Shown here piece by piece: positions 43,101-51,509 of a stretch of DNA of 64,000 nucleotides. The notes under the pieces were generated by a model. The model had not been told where the DNA came from and searched no databases. It worked only from the letters and a program-made list of their open reading frames with translations. Position 1 is the stretch's first letter, and each line of letters begins with the position of its first letter. This DNA comes from Hymenobacter jeongseonensis (GTDB lineage: Bacteria; Bacteroidota; Bacteroidia; Cytophagales; Hymenobacteraceae), in assembly GCF_015694725.1 (NCBI RefSeq), contig NZ_JADQDQ010000012.1:44700-108699 (forward strand). The letters are read 5' to 3'. The position numbers were made by a program, and so were the translations under genes.

Positions 43101-43339
43101 TGGCGGGTCTGATTCCGCTGTGCATTGCCACCGGCGCGGGGGCTATGGGCAACCGCTCCATCGGCACGGCCGCGGCCGGCGGCATGCTCATCGGCACCCT
43201 GTTTGGCGTGGTGCTCATTCCGGGCTTGTACGTGCTGTTTTCACGGGATAAGAAGCCGGCTGCCCCGGAGAAGGAGCCGCTGACCGAAGCTGCAGAAGCA
43301 ACCACGGAAAGCGCCCCGCTTGCTCACGCAACGGCCTAG
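40130..43339 (+). CDS. RND multidrug efflux permease (HAE1 family, AcrB/MexB-like)
   Basis: 1069 residues, 12 helices, two large periplasmic loops. Start chosen at MVEVFIRRPVLS (40130), the standard family start. TM4 reads GIVVDNAIVVVEAV: the first proton-relay aspartate is present and the second is Asn, as in many Bacteroidota HAE1 pumps. The TM10 lysine is present in GLLGKNAILIIEYAVLRRQQG. The C-terminus is Glu/Ala-rich. Sequence type is drug/organic export rather than the CusA metal class, which lowers confidence in a copper role despite the neighbours. Confidence 0.95.
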   Translation: MVEVFIRRPVLSLVISLFITLLGVGALFTLPVTQFPDIVPPSVTVRAKYNGANAEVCAKAVATPLERAINGVPGMTYMNTVTTNNGTTLIEVFFEVGTDPDLAAVAVQNRVTTIIDELPEEVIKAGVSTEKEVNSMLLYLNVVSDDKAVGEKFIYNFADINILQELKRIKGVGLAEIMGNREYAMRVWLKPDRLLAYKAGADEVVAAIQAQSVEAAPGRTGESSGRDAQVLQYVLRYTGKLFEPEQYRNIVVRANPDGSVLRLRDVADVEFGVQTYRMLSKSNGKPSAAIMLKQLPGSNASDVIDQVKERMAELQKTSFPPGMRYTISYDVSRFLDASIHEVVRTLFEAFLLVFVIVYLFLQDWRSTLIPALAVPVALVGTLFFMQVMGFSINLLTLFALVLAIGIVVDNAIVVVEAVHAKMHEEHLSAMDATLAAMREISGAIVAITLVMSAVFIPVSFMSGPVGVFYRQFSLTLAIAIVISGVNALTLTPALCALLLKATPSIEGDAHEADQPQPGLLGRFFAGFNRRYEAFAGRYQGLVRTLASRRLVTVGLLVFFFAATWGVNSILPTGFIPSEDQGMVYVNVTSPPGATVERTQAVLDEVQRVAQTLKPVESISTLAGYSLMNDVSGASYGMGMINLKAWDERQESVTQLMDQLRAKTRHIAGAQVQFFTPPTVPGFGNAGGFDLRVLDRTGRGDLHQTKEVTHRFIQALNKTPAIENTFSGFDPSFPQYLIHVDPDLAAKKGVTVERAMRTLQTLIGANYAASFIRFGQMYKVMVQALPGYRTKPEDILNLYVKNDRGEMVPYSTFVRLERVYGPEQFTRYNMYTSATLNGDTSPGYSSGDAIRTIEQVAAKELPRGYTFEWSGMTREQIISGNQALYVFGIVLVFVYLLLAAQYESFTLPLPVLLSLPTGIFGAFLALKLMGLENNIYAQVSLVMLIGLLGKNAILIIEYAVLRRQQGLSALDAAVEGARSRLRPILMTSFAFVAGLIPLCIATGAGAMGNRSIGTAAAGGMLIGTLFGVVLIPGLYVLFSRDKKPAAPEKEPLTEAAEATTESAPLAHATA

Positions 43340-43352
43340 CCCTGATTTACCC

Positions 43353-44834
43353 ATGATGAATTACACTCCTTCCAATCTGCGCCTCGGCCAGCCCGCTCGA
43401 TTTGCCCGCCGGCTGGCCACGTTCCTGGCCCTGACAGGGCTGGGCAGCTGCACCGCCCTAGCTCCTCCCGTGCGCACGCCCCGCGCCACCGCCGTGCCGG
43501 CCACTTTCGGCGCGGCCGCCCCAGCCGATGCGGCGAGTGTGGCGCAGCTGCCCTGGCCGCAGTTCTTTGCCGACTCCGCCCTCGTGGCGCTTATTGATAC
43601 CGCCCTGCGGGTCAACCCCGACCAGCTTATTGCCGTGGAGCGCGTGGAAATGGCCCGCGCCGGGCTACGGGCCGCCCGCGGCGCGCTGCTGCCCACCGTG
43701 GGTATCGGCGCCAGCGCCAGCTTCGACCGGTTTGCCGACTACGCCGCGCAAGGTCAGACCAGCACCAACGACGGCCGGGAACTGCCCAACGGCGTGCCCA
43801 ACTTCTTCCTGGGCCTGAGCAGCGCCTGGGAAATTGATGTGTGGGGCAAGCTGCGCCAGCGTCGGCAGGCCGCCTTTGCCCGGGTGCTGGCCAGCGAGCA
43901 GGGCCGCCGCCTGGTGCAAACGGCCCTGGTGGCGCAGGTAGCCAGCCTCTACTACGAGCTGCTGACCGCCGATAACCAGTTGGCGGTGCTGGGCAAAAAC
44001 CGGGTGCTCCAGGAACGGGCCGTGGAGCTGGTTAAGCTGCAGAAGCTGGGCGGCCGAGCCACCGAGTTGGCAGTGCAGCAGTTCACGGCCCAGTTGCTGC
44101 GCACCCGCAGCCTGGAAGCCGAGGCGGCCCAGCGCATTGCGGCCACCGAAAACACCCTCAACCGCTTGCTGGGCCGCTACCCCCAGCCCATCCGGCGGGG
44201 CCGCGCCCTAACGGCCCAGGTAGTGCCGGCCGCCGTGTCCGCGGGCCTGCCCGCCGCCACCCTGCTGCGCCGGCCCGACGTGCAGCAGGCCGAGCTGGAG
44301 CTGGTGGCCAGCCGCGCCGACGTGGCCGCCGCCCGCGCCGCGTTCCTGCCCTCGCTCACCCTCTCGCCCTACCTGGGGCTGAATGCGTACTCGCCCGCGC
44401 TGCTGCTGCAAACTCCCGGCTCGCTGGCCTACGGGCTGCTGGGCGGCCTGTCGGCCCCGCTGCTCAACCGCAGCGCGCTCCGGGCCGAGTACGGCCGCTC
44501 GGCCGCCCAGCAGCGGGCCGCTTACTGGAACTACCAGAAAGCCATCCAGACCGGCTTCGAGGAAGTGAATACCAACCTGCGCGGCCTGGAAAACTTCCGG
44601 CGCGTAACCGACCTGCGCCGGCAGGAAGTGGCCGCCCTCACCCAGGCCGTGGCCGTGTCCAACGACCTGTACCGGGCCAGCTACGCCACCTACCTCGAAG
44701 TAGTGACGGCCCAGCGCAGCGTGCTCGACGCTGAGCTGAGCCTATCCGATGCCCGCCGCCAGCAGTTTCTGCTGCTCATTGACCTGTACCGCGCCCTGGG
44801 CGGCGGCTGGACAGCGGCCGAAGCACGGCCTTAA
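43353..44834 (+). CDS. Outer-membrane efflux channel (OprM/TolC, NodT-type lipoprotein)
   Basis: 493 residues. Lipoprotein signal ending GLGSC, then two outer-membrane-efflux repeats forming long coiled coils. Conserved blocks WEIDVWGKLRQRRQAAFARV, AQVASLYYELL, LLRRPDVQQAELELVASRADVAAARAAFLPS, and SYATYLEVVTAQRSVLDAELSL near the end. Completes the tripartite pump with the two preceding genes (13 bases after the permease). A strong terminator follows, closing the operon. Confidence 0.94.
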   Translation: MMNYTPSNLRLGQPARFARRLATFLALTGLGSCTALAPPVRTPRATAVPATFGAAAPADAASVAQLPWPQFFADSALVALIDTALRVNPDQLIAVERVEMARAGLRAARGALLPTVGIGASASFDRFADYAAQGQTSTNDGRELPNGVPNFFLGLSSAWEIDVWGKLRQRRQAAFARVLASEQGRRLVQTALVAQVASLYYELLTADNQLAVLGKNRVLQERAVELVKLQKLGGRATELAVQQFTAQLLRTRSLEAEAAQRIAATENTLNRLLGRYPQPIRRGRALTAQVVPAAVSAGLPAATLLRRPDVQQAELELVASRADVAAARAAFLPSLTLSPYLGLNAYSPALLLQTPGSLAYGLLGGLSAPLLNRSALRAEYGRSAAQQRAAYWNYQKAIQTGFEEVNTNLRGLENFRRVTDLRRQEVAALTQAVAVSNDLYRASYATYLEVVTAQRSVLDAELSLSDARRQQFLLLIDLYRALGGGWTAAEARP

Positions 44835-44840
44835 CTGCTG

Positions 44841-44878
44841 CCAGCAGCTTGGCCTTAGGGCAGCTGCTGGTTTTTTTT
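44841..44878 (+). terminator. Terminator of the efflux operon
   Basis: CCAGCAGCT (44841-44849) pairs with AGCTGCTGG (44862-44870), followed by eight T. Confidence 0.9.
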
Positions 44879-44895
44879 CACTGATTATACGACTC

Positions 44896-47082
44896 ATGTC
44901 CCGCACAATAATTGTTTCCAACCGACTCCCCACCAAAGTGCTGCGCACCGACGACAGCCTCAGCTTTCAGCCCAGCGAAGGCGGGCTGGCCACGGGGCTG
45001 GGGTCCATCTACCGCAGCAACAACAACGTTTGGATTGGCTGGCCGGGACTGTTCGTGCACGATGCCGCCGAGGAAGCCTACGTGACCGAGCAGCTGCGCG
45101 CCGACAGCATGGCCCCGGTGTTTCTGACCGAGCCAGAAATCCGCGACTACTATGAGGGCTTCAGCAACGCCACGCTCTGGCCCACCTTCCACTACTTCCA
45201 CCAGTTTGCCACCTACGTCGATGCCCATTGGGACGCCTACGTGGCCGTGAATGAGAAATTCTGTCGGGCCGTGCTGGCCCAGGCCGGCCCGGAGGACACC
45301 ATCTGGGTGCACGACTACCAGCTGCTCTTGCTGCCCGAAATGCTGCGCCAGGCCCGGCCCGAAGCCAGCATCGGCTTCTTTCTGCACATTCCCTTTCCCT
45401 CCTACGAAATCCTGCGGCTTCTGCCCTGGCGGCAGGAGGTGCTGCACGGCATGCTGGGGTCCGACCTCATCGGCTTCCACACCTTCGGCTACATGCGCCA
45501 CTTCCTCAGCGCCGTCTCGCAGTTGCTGGGGCTGCCCACGCAGAGCGGGGAGATTGAAACGGCGTCCCATACCGTGCGCGTTGACGTGTTTCCGATGGGC
45601 ATCGACTACGAGCGCTACGCGCAGGCAGCCGCCTCCGACGAGGCGGCGCAGCACGAGCAGGTGTACCGCGAGGCCCTGCGCGACACCCGCGTTATCCTCA
45701 GCATCGACCGGCTCGACTACACCAAGGGCATTGCCCAGCGCCTGCGGGCCTTCGAGTGCCTGCTGCAGCGCTACCCCGAATGGCGCGAGCAGGTCAGCCT
45801 CATCATGGTAGTGGTACCCTCGCGCGACCAAGTGGCGCAGTACGCCGCGCTCAAAGAGGAAATCGACGAGCTGGTGGGCCGCATCAACGCCCAGTACCGC
45901 ACCATCACTTGGAATCCCATCCAATACTTCTACCACGCCTTTCCGTTGGAAGAGCTGGCGGCCCTCTATCGTATGGCGGAGGTGGCGCTGGTGACGCCCC
46001 TGCGTGACGGCATGAACTTGGTGGCCAAGGAGTTTGTAGCCTGCAAGGCCGACCAGCACGGCGTGCTGATTCTGAGTGAGCGGGCCGGCGCCGCCCGCGA
46101 GCTGTCCGACGCGCTGGTCATCAACCCTACCAGCACCAGCCAACTGGCCGAGGCCCTGCACACGGCCCTGGTGATGCCCGACGCCGAGCAGCAAACCCGC
46201 ATGGCAGCCATGCAGGCTCTGGTGCGCCGCTACGACGTGTTTGACTGGACCGACAACTTTCTCGGCCAGCTGGCCCACATCAAGGCCCAGCAGCGCACTT
46301 TGGCCACGGCGCCGCTTGACGACCACGCCACGGCCCGGCTGCTGGACGATTTTCAGGCCGCGGGCCCGCGCCTTTTGCTGCTCGACTACGACGGCACGCT
46401 CGTGCCTTTCCAGGCCGACCCGCGCCGAGCCCGGCCCGACCAGGAGCTGCGCCTGCTGCTGCGGGCCCTGGCCGAGCTGCCCGATACCCAGGTGGTGGTC
46501 ATCAGCGGCCGCGACCGGGGCACCCTCACCGAATGGCTGGGTGATTTGCCGCTCGACTTCATCGCCGAGCACGGCGTGTGGCTGCGCCCGGCCGGCGCCG
46601 AGTGGCAGCTGGCCCGGCCCCTAAGCAACGCCTGGAAACCCCGCCTGCGGCGCATCCTGGAACTATACGTGGCCCGCACCGCGGGCACCTTTGTCGAAGA
46701 AAAGGACTACTCGCTGGTATGGCACTACCGGGGGGCTCAGCCGGCACTAGGAGTGGCGCACGCCCGCGAGCTGGTCAGCCACCTAAGCCTGCTCACGTCC
46801 AACACTGAGCTGCAGGTGCTGGAGGGCAATAAGGTGCTGGAAATTAAAAACAGTGGCGTCAGCAAAGGCTATGCGGCGGCCCGCTGCATCGGCCAGTACG
46901 CCCCGGAGTTTATCGTTGCCCTAGGGGATGACCGCACCGACGAGGACACGTTTCAGGTGCTGCCCGCCGGCGCCTACGCGGTGCGGGTGGGCGCGGCGCG
47001 GCACTCGGCGGCCCATTACCACGTGGGCAACCCCGCCGAGGTGCGCCAGCTGCTGCGGCAGCTGCTAAAAGTGCGGGGCTAG
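44896..47082 (+). CDS. Bifunctional trehalose-6-phosphate synthase/phosphatase (OtsA-OtsB fusion)
   Basis: 728 residues. The N-terminal 460 are GT20 trehalose-6-P synthase (UDP-glucose plus glucose-6-P): SNRLPTK, PSEGGLATGL, WVHDYQLLLLPEMLR, FLHIPFPSYEILR, LSIDRLDYTKGI, PLRDGMNLVAKEFV. The C-terminal part is the HAD-type phosphatase with DYDGT (497-501) and GDDRTDEDTF near 677. Together they make trehalose, a compatible solute and desiccation protectant. Start chosen at MSRTIIVSNR; the upstream extension crosses the terminator. The fusion is a common Bacteroidota form. Confidence 0.95.
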   Translation: MSRTIIVSNRLPTKVLRTDDSLSFQPSEGGLATGLGSIYRSNNNVWIGWPGLFVHDAAEEAYVTEQLRADSMAPVFLTEPEIRDYYEGFSNATLWPTFHYFHQFATYVDAHWDAYVAVNEKFCRAVLAQAGPEDTIWVHDYQLLLLPEMLRQARPEASIGFFLHIPFPSYEILRLLPWRQEVLHGMLGSDLIGFHTFGYMRHFLSAVSQLLGLPTQSGEIETASHTVRVDVFPMGIDYERYAQAAASDEAAQHEQVYREALRDTRVILSIDRLDYTKGIAQRLRAFECLLQRYPEWREQVSLIMVVVPSRDQVAQYAALKEEIDELVGRINAQYRTITWNPIQYFYHAFPLEELAALYRMAEVALVTPLRDGMNLVAKEFVACKADQHGVLILSERAGAARELSDALVINPTSTSQLAEALHTALVMPDAEQQTRMAAMQALVRRYDVFDWTDNFLGQLAHIKAQQRTLATAPLDDHATARLLDDFQAAGPRLLLLDYDGTLVPFQADPRRARPDQELRLLLRALAELPDTQVVVISGRDRGTLTEWLGDLPLDFIAEHGVWLRPAGAEWQLARPLSNAWKPRLRRILELYVARTAGTFVEEKDYSLVWHYRGAQPALGVAHARELVSHLSLLTSNTELQVLEGNKVLEIKNSGVSKGYAAARCIGQYAPEFIVALGDDRTDEDTFQVLPAGAYAVRVGAARHSAAHYHVGNPAEVRQLLRQLLKVRG

Positions 47083-47174
47083 CCTGGGTGGATAATTAGT
47101 CAACGGCCCGGCTTGCTGAGCTTGCCGCAGCATCTCCACCGCGCCACCAGCACGATACCGGAGCCGGTATTGTG

Positions 47175-47266
47175 TAGCGCAGTAGCGCGAACTTTGTAGT
47201 TCGCTTCCCCGAACGACACCCGAACGGCGCGGACACGCGAACTACAAGGTTCGCGCTACTGCGCTA
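47175..47266. repeat. Inverted-repeat element, family B
   Basis: Left arm 47175-47204 (TAGCGCAGTAGCGCGAACTT...) and right arm 47237-47266 are inverted copies with one mismatch in 30, around a 32-base spacer. A diverged relative lies at 48817-48894. Non-coding, MITE-like. Confidence 0.85.
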
Positions 47267-47378
47267 TGGAACACCTCATGCCGGCTTCATGCCGCAGTCT
47301 TTTTTTGCCAGACGGACTTCTTTCTCCACTCCGCGCGGGCGGCCGTAACCCCGCCCACTTCCTACACATTTTCCTCGA

Positions 47379-48776
47379 ATGCCTGACTCTCCTTCGCGCT
47401 ATGCCCGGGCCCTGGCCTGGCTGGACCAACGCCTCCTCCAGCGGCTCTACACCGACCGGATGCGCCGGCTCATCCTGCAAAGCTTTCCGTTCTGGTTTGC
47501 TTCCGTGGTGGTGGGCTTTGTGGCCGTGGGCTACGAGCGGCTGTTTATCTGGGCCGAGCAGGTGAGCTTTGCTTGGCTGCGCCGGGAGCCGCTGCTGGCC
47601 TTCGGGCTCACGCCGCTGGCGTTCTTGGTGTCGTGGGCGCTGGTGCAGCGCTGGGCGCCGGCGGCGCGGGGCAGCGGTATACCGCAGGTCATGGCCGGCA
47701 TCGAGCTGTCTAATCCCGCCCACCACCACCGCACGGGCTACCTGCTCAGCCTGCGCGTGGCCTGCGTGAAGGTGCTGAGCAGCGTGGCCCTGCTGCTGGG
47801 CGGCGGCGTCATCGGCCGGGAAGGGCCCACCATTCAGATTTCGGCGGCCATTTTCAGGGCCATCAATCGCCTGCAGCCCGCCGGCTGGCCGCAGCTCTCG
47901 CGCCAGATTGCGCTGGTCACGGGCGGGGCGGCGGGCTTGGCCGCCGCCTTCAACACCCCGCTGGGCGGCATCGTCTTCGTGGTGGAAGAACTGACCCAGA
48001 TGCACATGGCCCGCTTTCGCATGGCCGTGTTTTCGGCCGTCATCGTGGCAGGCCTCACGGCCCAGTCGCTGCTGGGGCCCTACCTGTACCTGGGCTTTCC
48101 GAAGGTGAATGCCCACGCCGGCTGGTTTTTGGCCACGGTGGCGCTGGTGGCGGTCATCTGCGGCTTGGCAGGCGCCGGGTTTGCCAAAGTCCTGCTCTGG
48201 CTGGGTTCCTACCGCAAGCGCTTCACCACCTGGGGGCAGCAGGCGAGCTGGGTGCTGGGCGGCGGCCTGCTGCTGGCCTTCCTGGCCTACGCCGTGGGCC
48301 AGGAAGGCGTGGGCACGGGCAAACCCATCATCAACCGCTTGCTGTTTGCCAACGACGGCCAGACACCCTGGCACCTGTTTCCGGTGCGCTTCGCGGGCAT
48401 GGCCCTGAGCTACAGCAGCGGCGGGGCGGGCGGCGTTTTCGCCACCTCGCTCAGCGCCGGGGCCGTACTCGGCGACGGGCTCTGCCGCCTGGGCCAGGTG
48501 CCGCTTGAAGACCACAACCTGCTGATTCTGGTGAGCATGGTGAGCTTTCTCACCGGCGTGGTGCGCTCCCCGTTCACGGCCGCCATCTTGGTGCTGGAAA
48601 TGACGGACCGCCACTCGGCCATCTTCCAGCTGCTGCTCAGCGGCCTGATGGCCCAGGCCGTGGCCTCCCTCGTCGACCGGCATTCCTTCTACGAGCACCT
48701 GAAGGCGGGCTTCGTACGCGAAACACTGGCCCAGACGGCCAAGGCACCGGCGCGGGTGGAAAACCTCACCGCCTGA
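47379..48776 (+). CDS. ClC-family chloride/proton exchanger
   Basis: 465 residues. Selectivity motifs GSGIPQV, GREGPTIQ (the external gating glutamate) and the later GGAGGVFATSLSAGA. The internal proton glutamate is also present in IVFVVEELTQ. Both glutamates indicate a 2Cl-/H+ antiporter rather than a channel. No CBS domains. The C-terminus ENLTA is encoded by the edge of a family C repeat. Sits among osmotic and ion genes of the island. Confidence 0.93.
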   Translation: MPDSPSRYARALAWLDQRLLQRLYTDRMRRLILQSFPFWFASVVVGFVAVGYERLFIWAEQVSFAWLRREPLLAFGLTPLAFLVSWALVQRWAPAARGSGIPQVMAGIELSNPAHHHRTGYLLSLRVACVKVLSSVALLLGGGVIGREGPTIQISAAIFRAINRLQPAGWPQLSRQIALVTGGAAGLAAAFNTPLGGIVFVVEELTQMHMARFRMAVFSAVIVAGLTAQSLLGPYLYLGFPKVNAHAGWFLATVALVAVICGLAGAGFAKVLLWLGSYRKRFTTWGQQASWVLGGGLLLAFLAYAVGQEGVGTGKPIINRLLFANDGQTPWHLFPVRFAGMALSYSSGGAGGVFATSLSAGAVLGDGLCRLGQVPLEDHNLLILVSMVSFLTGVVRSPFTAAILVLEMTDRHSAIFQLLLSGLMAQAVASLVDRHSFYEHLKAGFVRETLAQTAKAPARVENLTA

Positions 48777-48946
48777 CCCCCTCTCCAAAAAAGAGAGGGC
48801 ACCGGTTCGTGAAGGCGTAGCGCGAAATTTGCAGTCCGCATTGGTATGACCGATTGTAATGGCGCGGGGACGCGGACTGCAAAGCCCGTATTACGGCTTC
48901 GTCAGGCTCCCCTCTCTTTTGGAGAGGGGCCGGGGGTGAGGTTTTC
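48759..48946. repeat. Composite nested inverted repeat between convergent clc and mscS genes
   Basis: Outer arms are family C units in opposite orientation: GAAAACCTCACC (48759-48770) with CCCTCTCC/GAGAGGG, mirrored by GGTGAGGTTTTC (48935-48946) with CCCCTCTC/GAGAGGGG. Inner arms are a decayed family B unit (48817-48839 and 48872-48894; 12 bases still perfect). The outer arms reach into both coding regions. Confidence 0.8.
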
Positions 48947-49816
48947 CGCCCGCAGCTGCGCCAGCAGCGCCGGCGACACGTCCAGGGTGCGGATGGGAAA
49001 TGGGATGACGATGCCGGCCTCGTCAAACGCGCGCTTGATGCGCAGGATGGCCTCGCTCTTGGCGCCCACGTAGTCGACCTGCTTCTGGTAAGGAATCCAG
49101 AAGCGCAGCGTGAAGGTGATGGCGCTGTCGCCGAAGCCGGTGAACATCACCTCCGGCGGCCGGTCGATGAGCAGCTTGGGGAAGTCCTGCATGGCCTGCA
49201 GCACCACGCCGCGCACCTGCTCCAGGTCCGAGTCGTAGGCCACGCCACAGTCCAGGTCCACGCGGCGGCGGGTGGTGACGGTGTAGTTAATCACGGCGCT
49301 TTCGAACACCTTGCGGTTGGGCACGCGCACCAGCTCGCCGGTGACCTGGCGCATGTCCAGAGTGCGCAGGTTGATGCTTTCGATGGTACCGAAAAAGGCC
49401 TCGGTCTGGATGACGTCGCCCACGGTGAAGGGCCGCTGCACGGCGATGATGATACCACCGATGAAGTTGGCCGCAATGTCTTGAAAAGCAAAGCCCAGCG
49501 CCAGCCCGATGATGCCCACGCCGGCCAGCAGCGAAGTCACCGTCTTGTCGAGGCTCAGCACCTCCAGCGTGAAAAACGTGCCCACCAGCATCACGCCCAG
49601 GTAAGCCGTGGTGCTCACCAGGTTGTTGAGCGTGGCATGGGTCGATACTCGCGGCAGCACCTTGCCCATCAGCCGACGCACCAGCCGCGCCGCAAAGAAG
49701 GTCACGACCAGAATCAGCAGGGCAATGAGCAGGTTGGGCAGCAGCAGAATAAACTGCTGCATCCAGCGAACGAGCTTGTCCGACAATAAGTTGAATGCGC
49801 GGTTAAGGTCAGTCAT
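48902..49816 (-). CDS. MscS-family small-conductance mechanosensitive channel
   Basis: 304 residues, classic MscS size. Helices at about 20-45, 65-85 and the pore helix GVGIIGLALGFAFQDIAANFIGGI followed by PFTVGDVIQTEAFFGTIESINLRT, then the cytoplasmic vestibule. The C-terminus RAENLTPGPSPKERGA is not channel sequence; it is a translated family C repeat, the same LTPGPSPKERG tail that this repeat writes wherever a gene runs into it. Convergent with the ClC gene. Confidence 0.93.
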   Translation of the reverse strand: MTDLNRAFNLLSDKLVRWMQQFILLLPNLLIALLILVVTFFAARLVRRLMGKVLPRVSTHATLNNLVSTTAYLGVMLVGTFFTLEVLSLDKTVTSLLAGVGIIGLALGFAFQDIAANFIGGIIIAVQRPFTVGDVIQTEAFFGTIESINLRTLDMRQVTGELVRVPNRKVFESAVINYTVTTRRRVDLDCGVAYDSDLEQVRGVVLQAMQDFPKLLIDRPPEVMFTGFGDSAITFTLRFWIPYQKQVDYVGAKSEAILRIKRAFDEAGIVIPFPIRTLDVSPALLAQLRAENLTPGPSPKERGA

Positions 49817-49976
49817 GCGGCTGGGGAATGGTGGAGGTTCTACTTACCTACGGCCCTCAGCGGGATTAGGTCCGCCAGCGCGAAAGGCGCACGAAAAATC
49901 CATTGCTACGGTCGGCGCGTGGCACTCCCCTGACGGCCCCGCGCCCTTTTTCGTGCCCGGAGCAACTCCCTACGCG

Positions 49977-51347
49977 TTAGCGTGGGGTTCGCTCTTCCAG
50001 CAGCAGCAGCACGGGGTGCTTCCCGCCGCCGCGCACGCTGAGCCACTGGCGAAGGCGCTGCTGCTCGGCCGCCGGCAGGGGCCGCGCGGTGCGCACCGAC
50101 ACAACGACGGTGGTATCGGCCCGCAGCGAATCGGCAGCCGGGCGCACCACGCGGCTCACCCCCAGCTGGCGCACGGCGGGGTGCTCGGCCTGCACTTCGC
50201 GCAGCAGGACCGGGGTGGCGGGCAAGCCGGTCAGGGCGGGGTTGTCGGGCTGGGTTAGTATCTGCTGGAGCTGGGCCAGGCGGGTATCGTAGCTGGCCAG
50301 GGTCTGCTCGTTGCGGCTGCGCACGTCTTCGAGCAGGCTGTTGCGCATGGTTTGGGCATCGGCCGAGTCCAGCTGCGCCAGGCCCTGGCGCACGGTGAGC
50401 TGGGCGTTGGGCAGGCGGTAGTGGACCAGCTGCTGCCGGGCTTGGCGCAGCTGCGTCCGCGTTAGCGGCTCGCCGGTCAGCAGCACGTTGATGGTGCGCG
50501 TGTCGGCCTCAACGCGGCGCGTGACCACGAAGGTGCCGGGCAAATTCAGCTGCTCGTCCACGAAGCGCTGGGCGTTGTGAGCAAACACAGTGCGCTGCAC
50601 GATGCGCGCCGCCAGGTACACGCTGGGCCCGCCCGTAAGCAGTGCGGCAGCCCAGATGGAAAGTTGTACGCGCCGGGCCCGCTGCCGGCTGACAAACGTG
50701 TGGTGCGGCAGCGGCAGCACGCGGGCCACCAGAAAGGTGGCCAGGCTGATGAACACACTGTTGATAAAAAACAGGTACAGCGCCCCGAACAGATAGCTCC
50801 AGTGGGCCGTTGCCAGCCCGTAGCCGGCCGTGCACAGCGGCGGCATCAGGGCCGTGGCAATGGCCACGCCTGGCACGGCATTGCCCCGCGAGCGGCGGGT
50901 GAGGCCCACGGCCCCGGCCGCGCCGCCGAACAAGGCAATGAGCACGTCCCAAGTGGTGGGCTGGGTGCGGGCCAGCAGCTCGGAGCCCGCGTCGGTGAGC
51001 GGCGTCAGCCGGAAGTACAGGGCCGACACCAGCAGGCTGATGCCAGCGGCAATGAACAGGTTTTTCAGGCCCCGTCGCACCAGCTCCACCTCGGCCGTGG
51101 CTGCCCCGAAGCCGATACCTACGATGGGGCCCATGAGCGGGGAAATAAGCATGGCCCCGATGATGACGGCCGTGGAGTTGACGTTGAGCCCCACCGAAGC
51201 CACTAGGATGGCGAAAATGAGCACCCAAAGGTTGGTGCCGCGGAAAGAAATACCCTCTTCCACGCCGGCCACGATGCGGGCCGGGTCGGCCATGTCATGG
51301 GAAAGGTCAAAGCGCTGGCGGAGCCAGGTAAGAAAGCGCACGTGCAT
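49977..51347 (-). CDS. DUF389 family membrane protein (TIGR00341-like)
   Basis: 456 residues. The first half is the DUF389 membrane domain: SFRGTNLWVLIFAILVASVGLNVNSTAVIIGAMLISPLMGPI, then GVAIATALMPPLCTAGYGLA, about 6-7 helices. The second half (about 255-456) is a soluble region with charged helices and a tail. Function unknown; the family is predicted to be a transporter. Start chosen at MHVRFLTWL (51347), with the earlier frame extending to 51428. Confidence 0.88.
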   Translation of the reverse strand: MHVRFLTWLRQRFDLSHDMADPARIVAGVEEGISFRGTNLWVLIFAILVASVGLNVNSTAVIIGAMLISPLMGPIVGIGFGAATAEVELVRRGLKNLFIAAGISLLVSALYFRLTPLTDAGSELLARTQPTTWDVLIALFGGAAGAVGLTRRSRGNAVPGVAIATALMPPLCTAGYGLATAHWSYLFGALYLFFINSVFISLATFLVARVLPLPHHTFVSRQRARRVQLSIWAAALLTGGPSVYLAARIVQRTVFAHNAQRFVDEQLNLPGTFVVTRRVEADTRTINVLLTGEPLTRTQLRQARQQLVHYRLPNAQLTVRQGLAQLDSADAQTMRNSLLEDVRSRNEQTLASYDTRLAQLQQILTQPDNPALTGLPATPVLLREVQAEHPAVRQLGVSRVVRPAADSLRADTTVVVSVRTARPLPAAEQQRLRQWLSVRGGGKHPVLLLLEERTPR

Positions 51348-51509
51348 AAAAGAAAACGCTGTTGAATGCGCTGGATACGCACCCCGCTGCAAGGTAGCCG
51401 CAAAGTGCGGCCGCATGTGGGCCAACAAGCAAGGTGATAATCTTTAGGGGTGGGCCTATCGTAACCGCCAGGTATGGCCTCAACCGGCGTTTACCAGCTG
51501 CTGGAGAAG

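Noticed and set aside
40130..43339. Asn in place of the second TM4 aspartate as a loss-of-function sign in the RND pump
   Set aside because: GIVVDNAIVVVEAV is common in Bacteroidota HAE1 pumps, so it is not evidence of inactivity.
44878..46572. 564-codon frame opposite otsA-otsB
   Set aside because: Antisense shadow; the sense protein has complete GT20 and HAD motifs.
47256..48788. 510-codon frame opposite the ClC gene
   Set aside because: Antisense shadow, His/Gln/Arg-rich, no family features.
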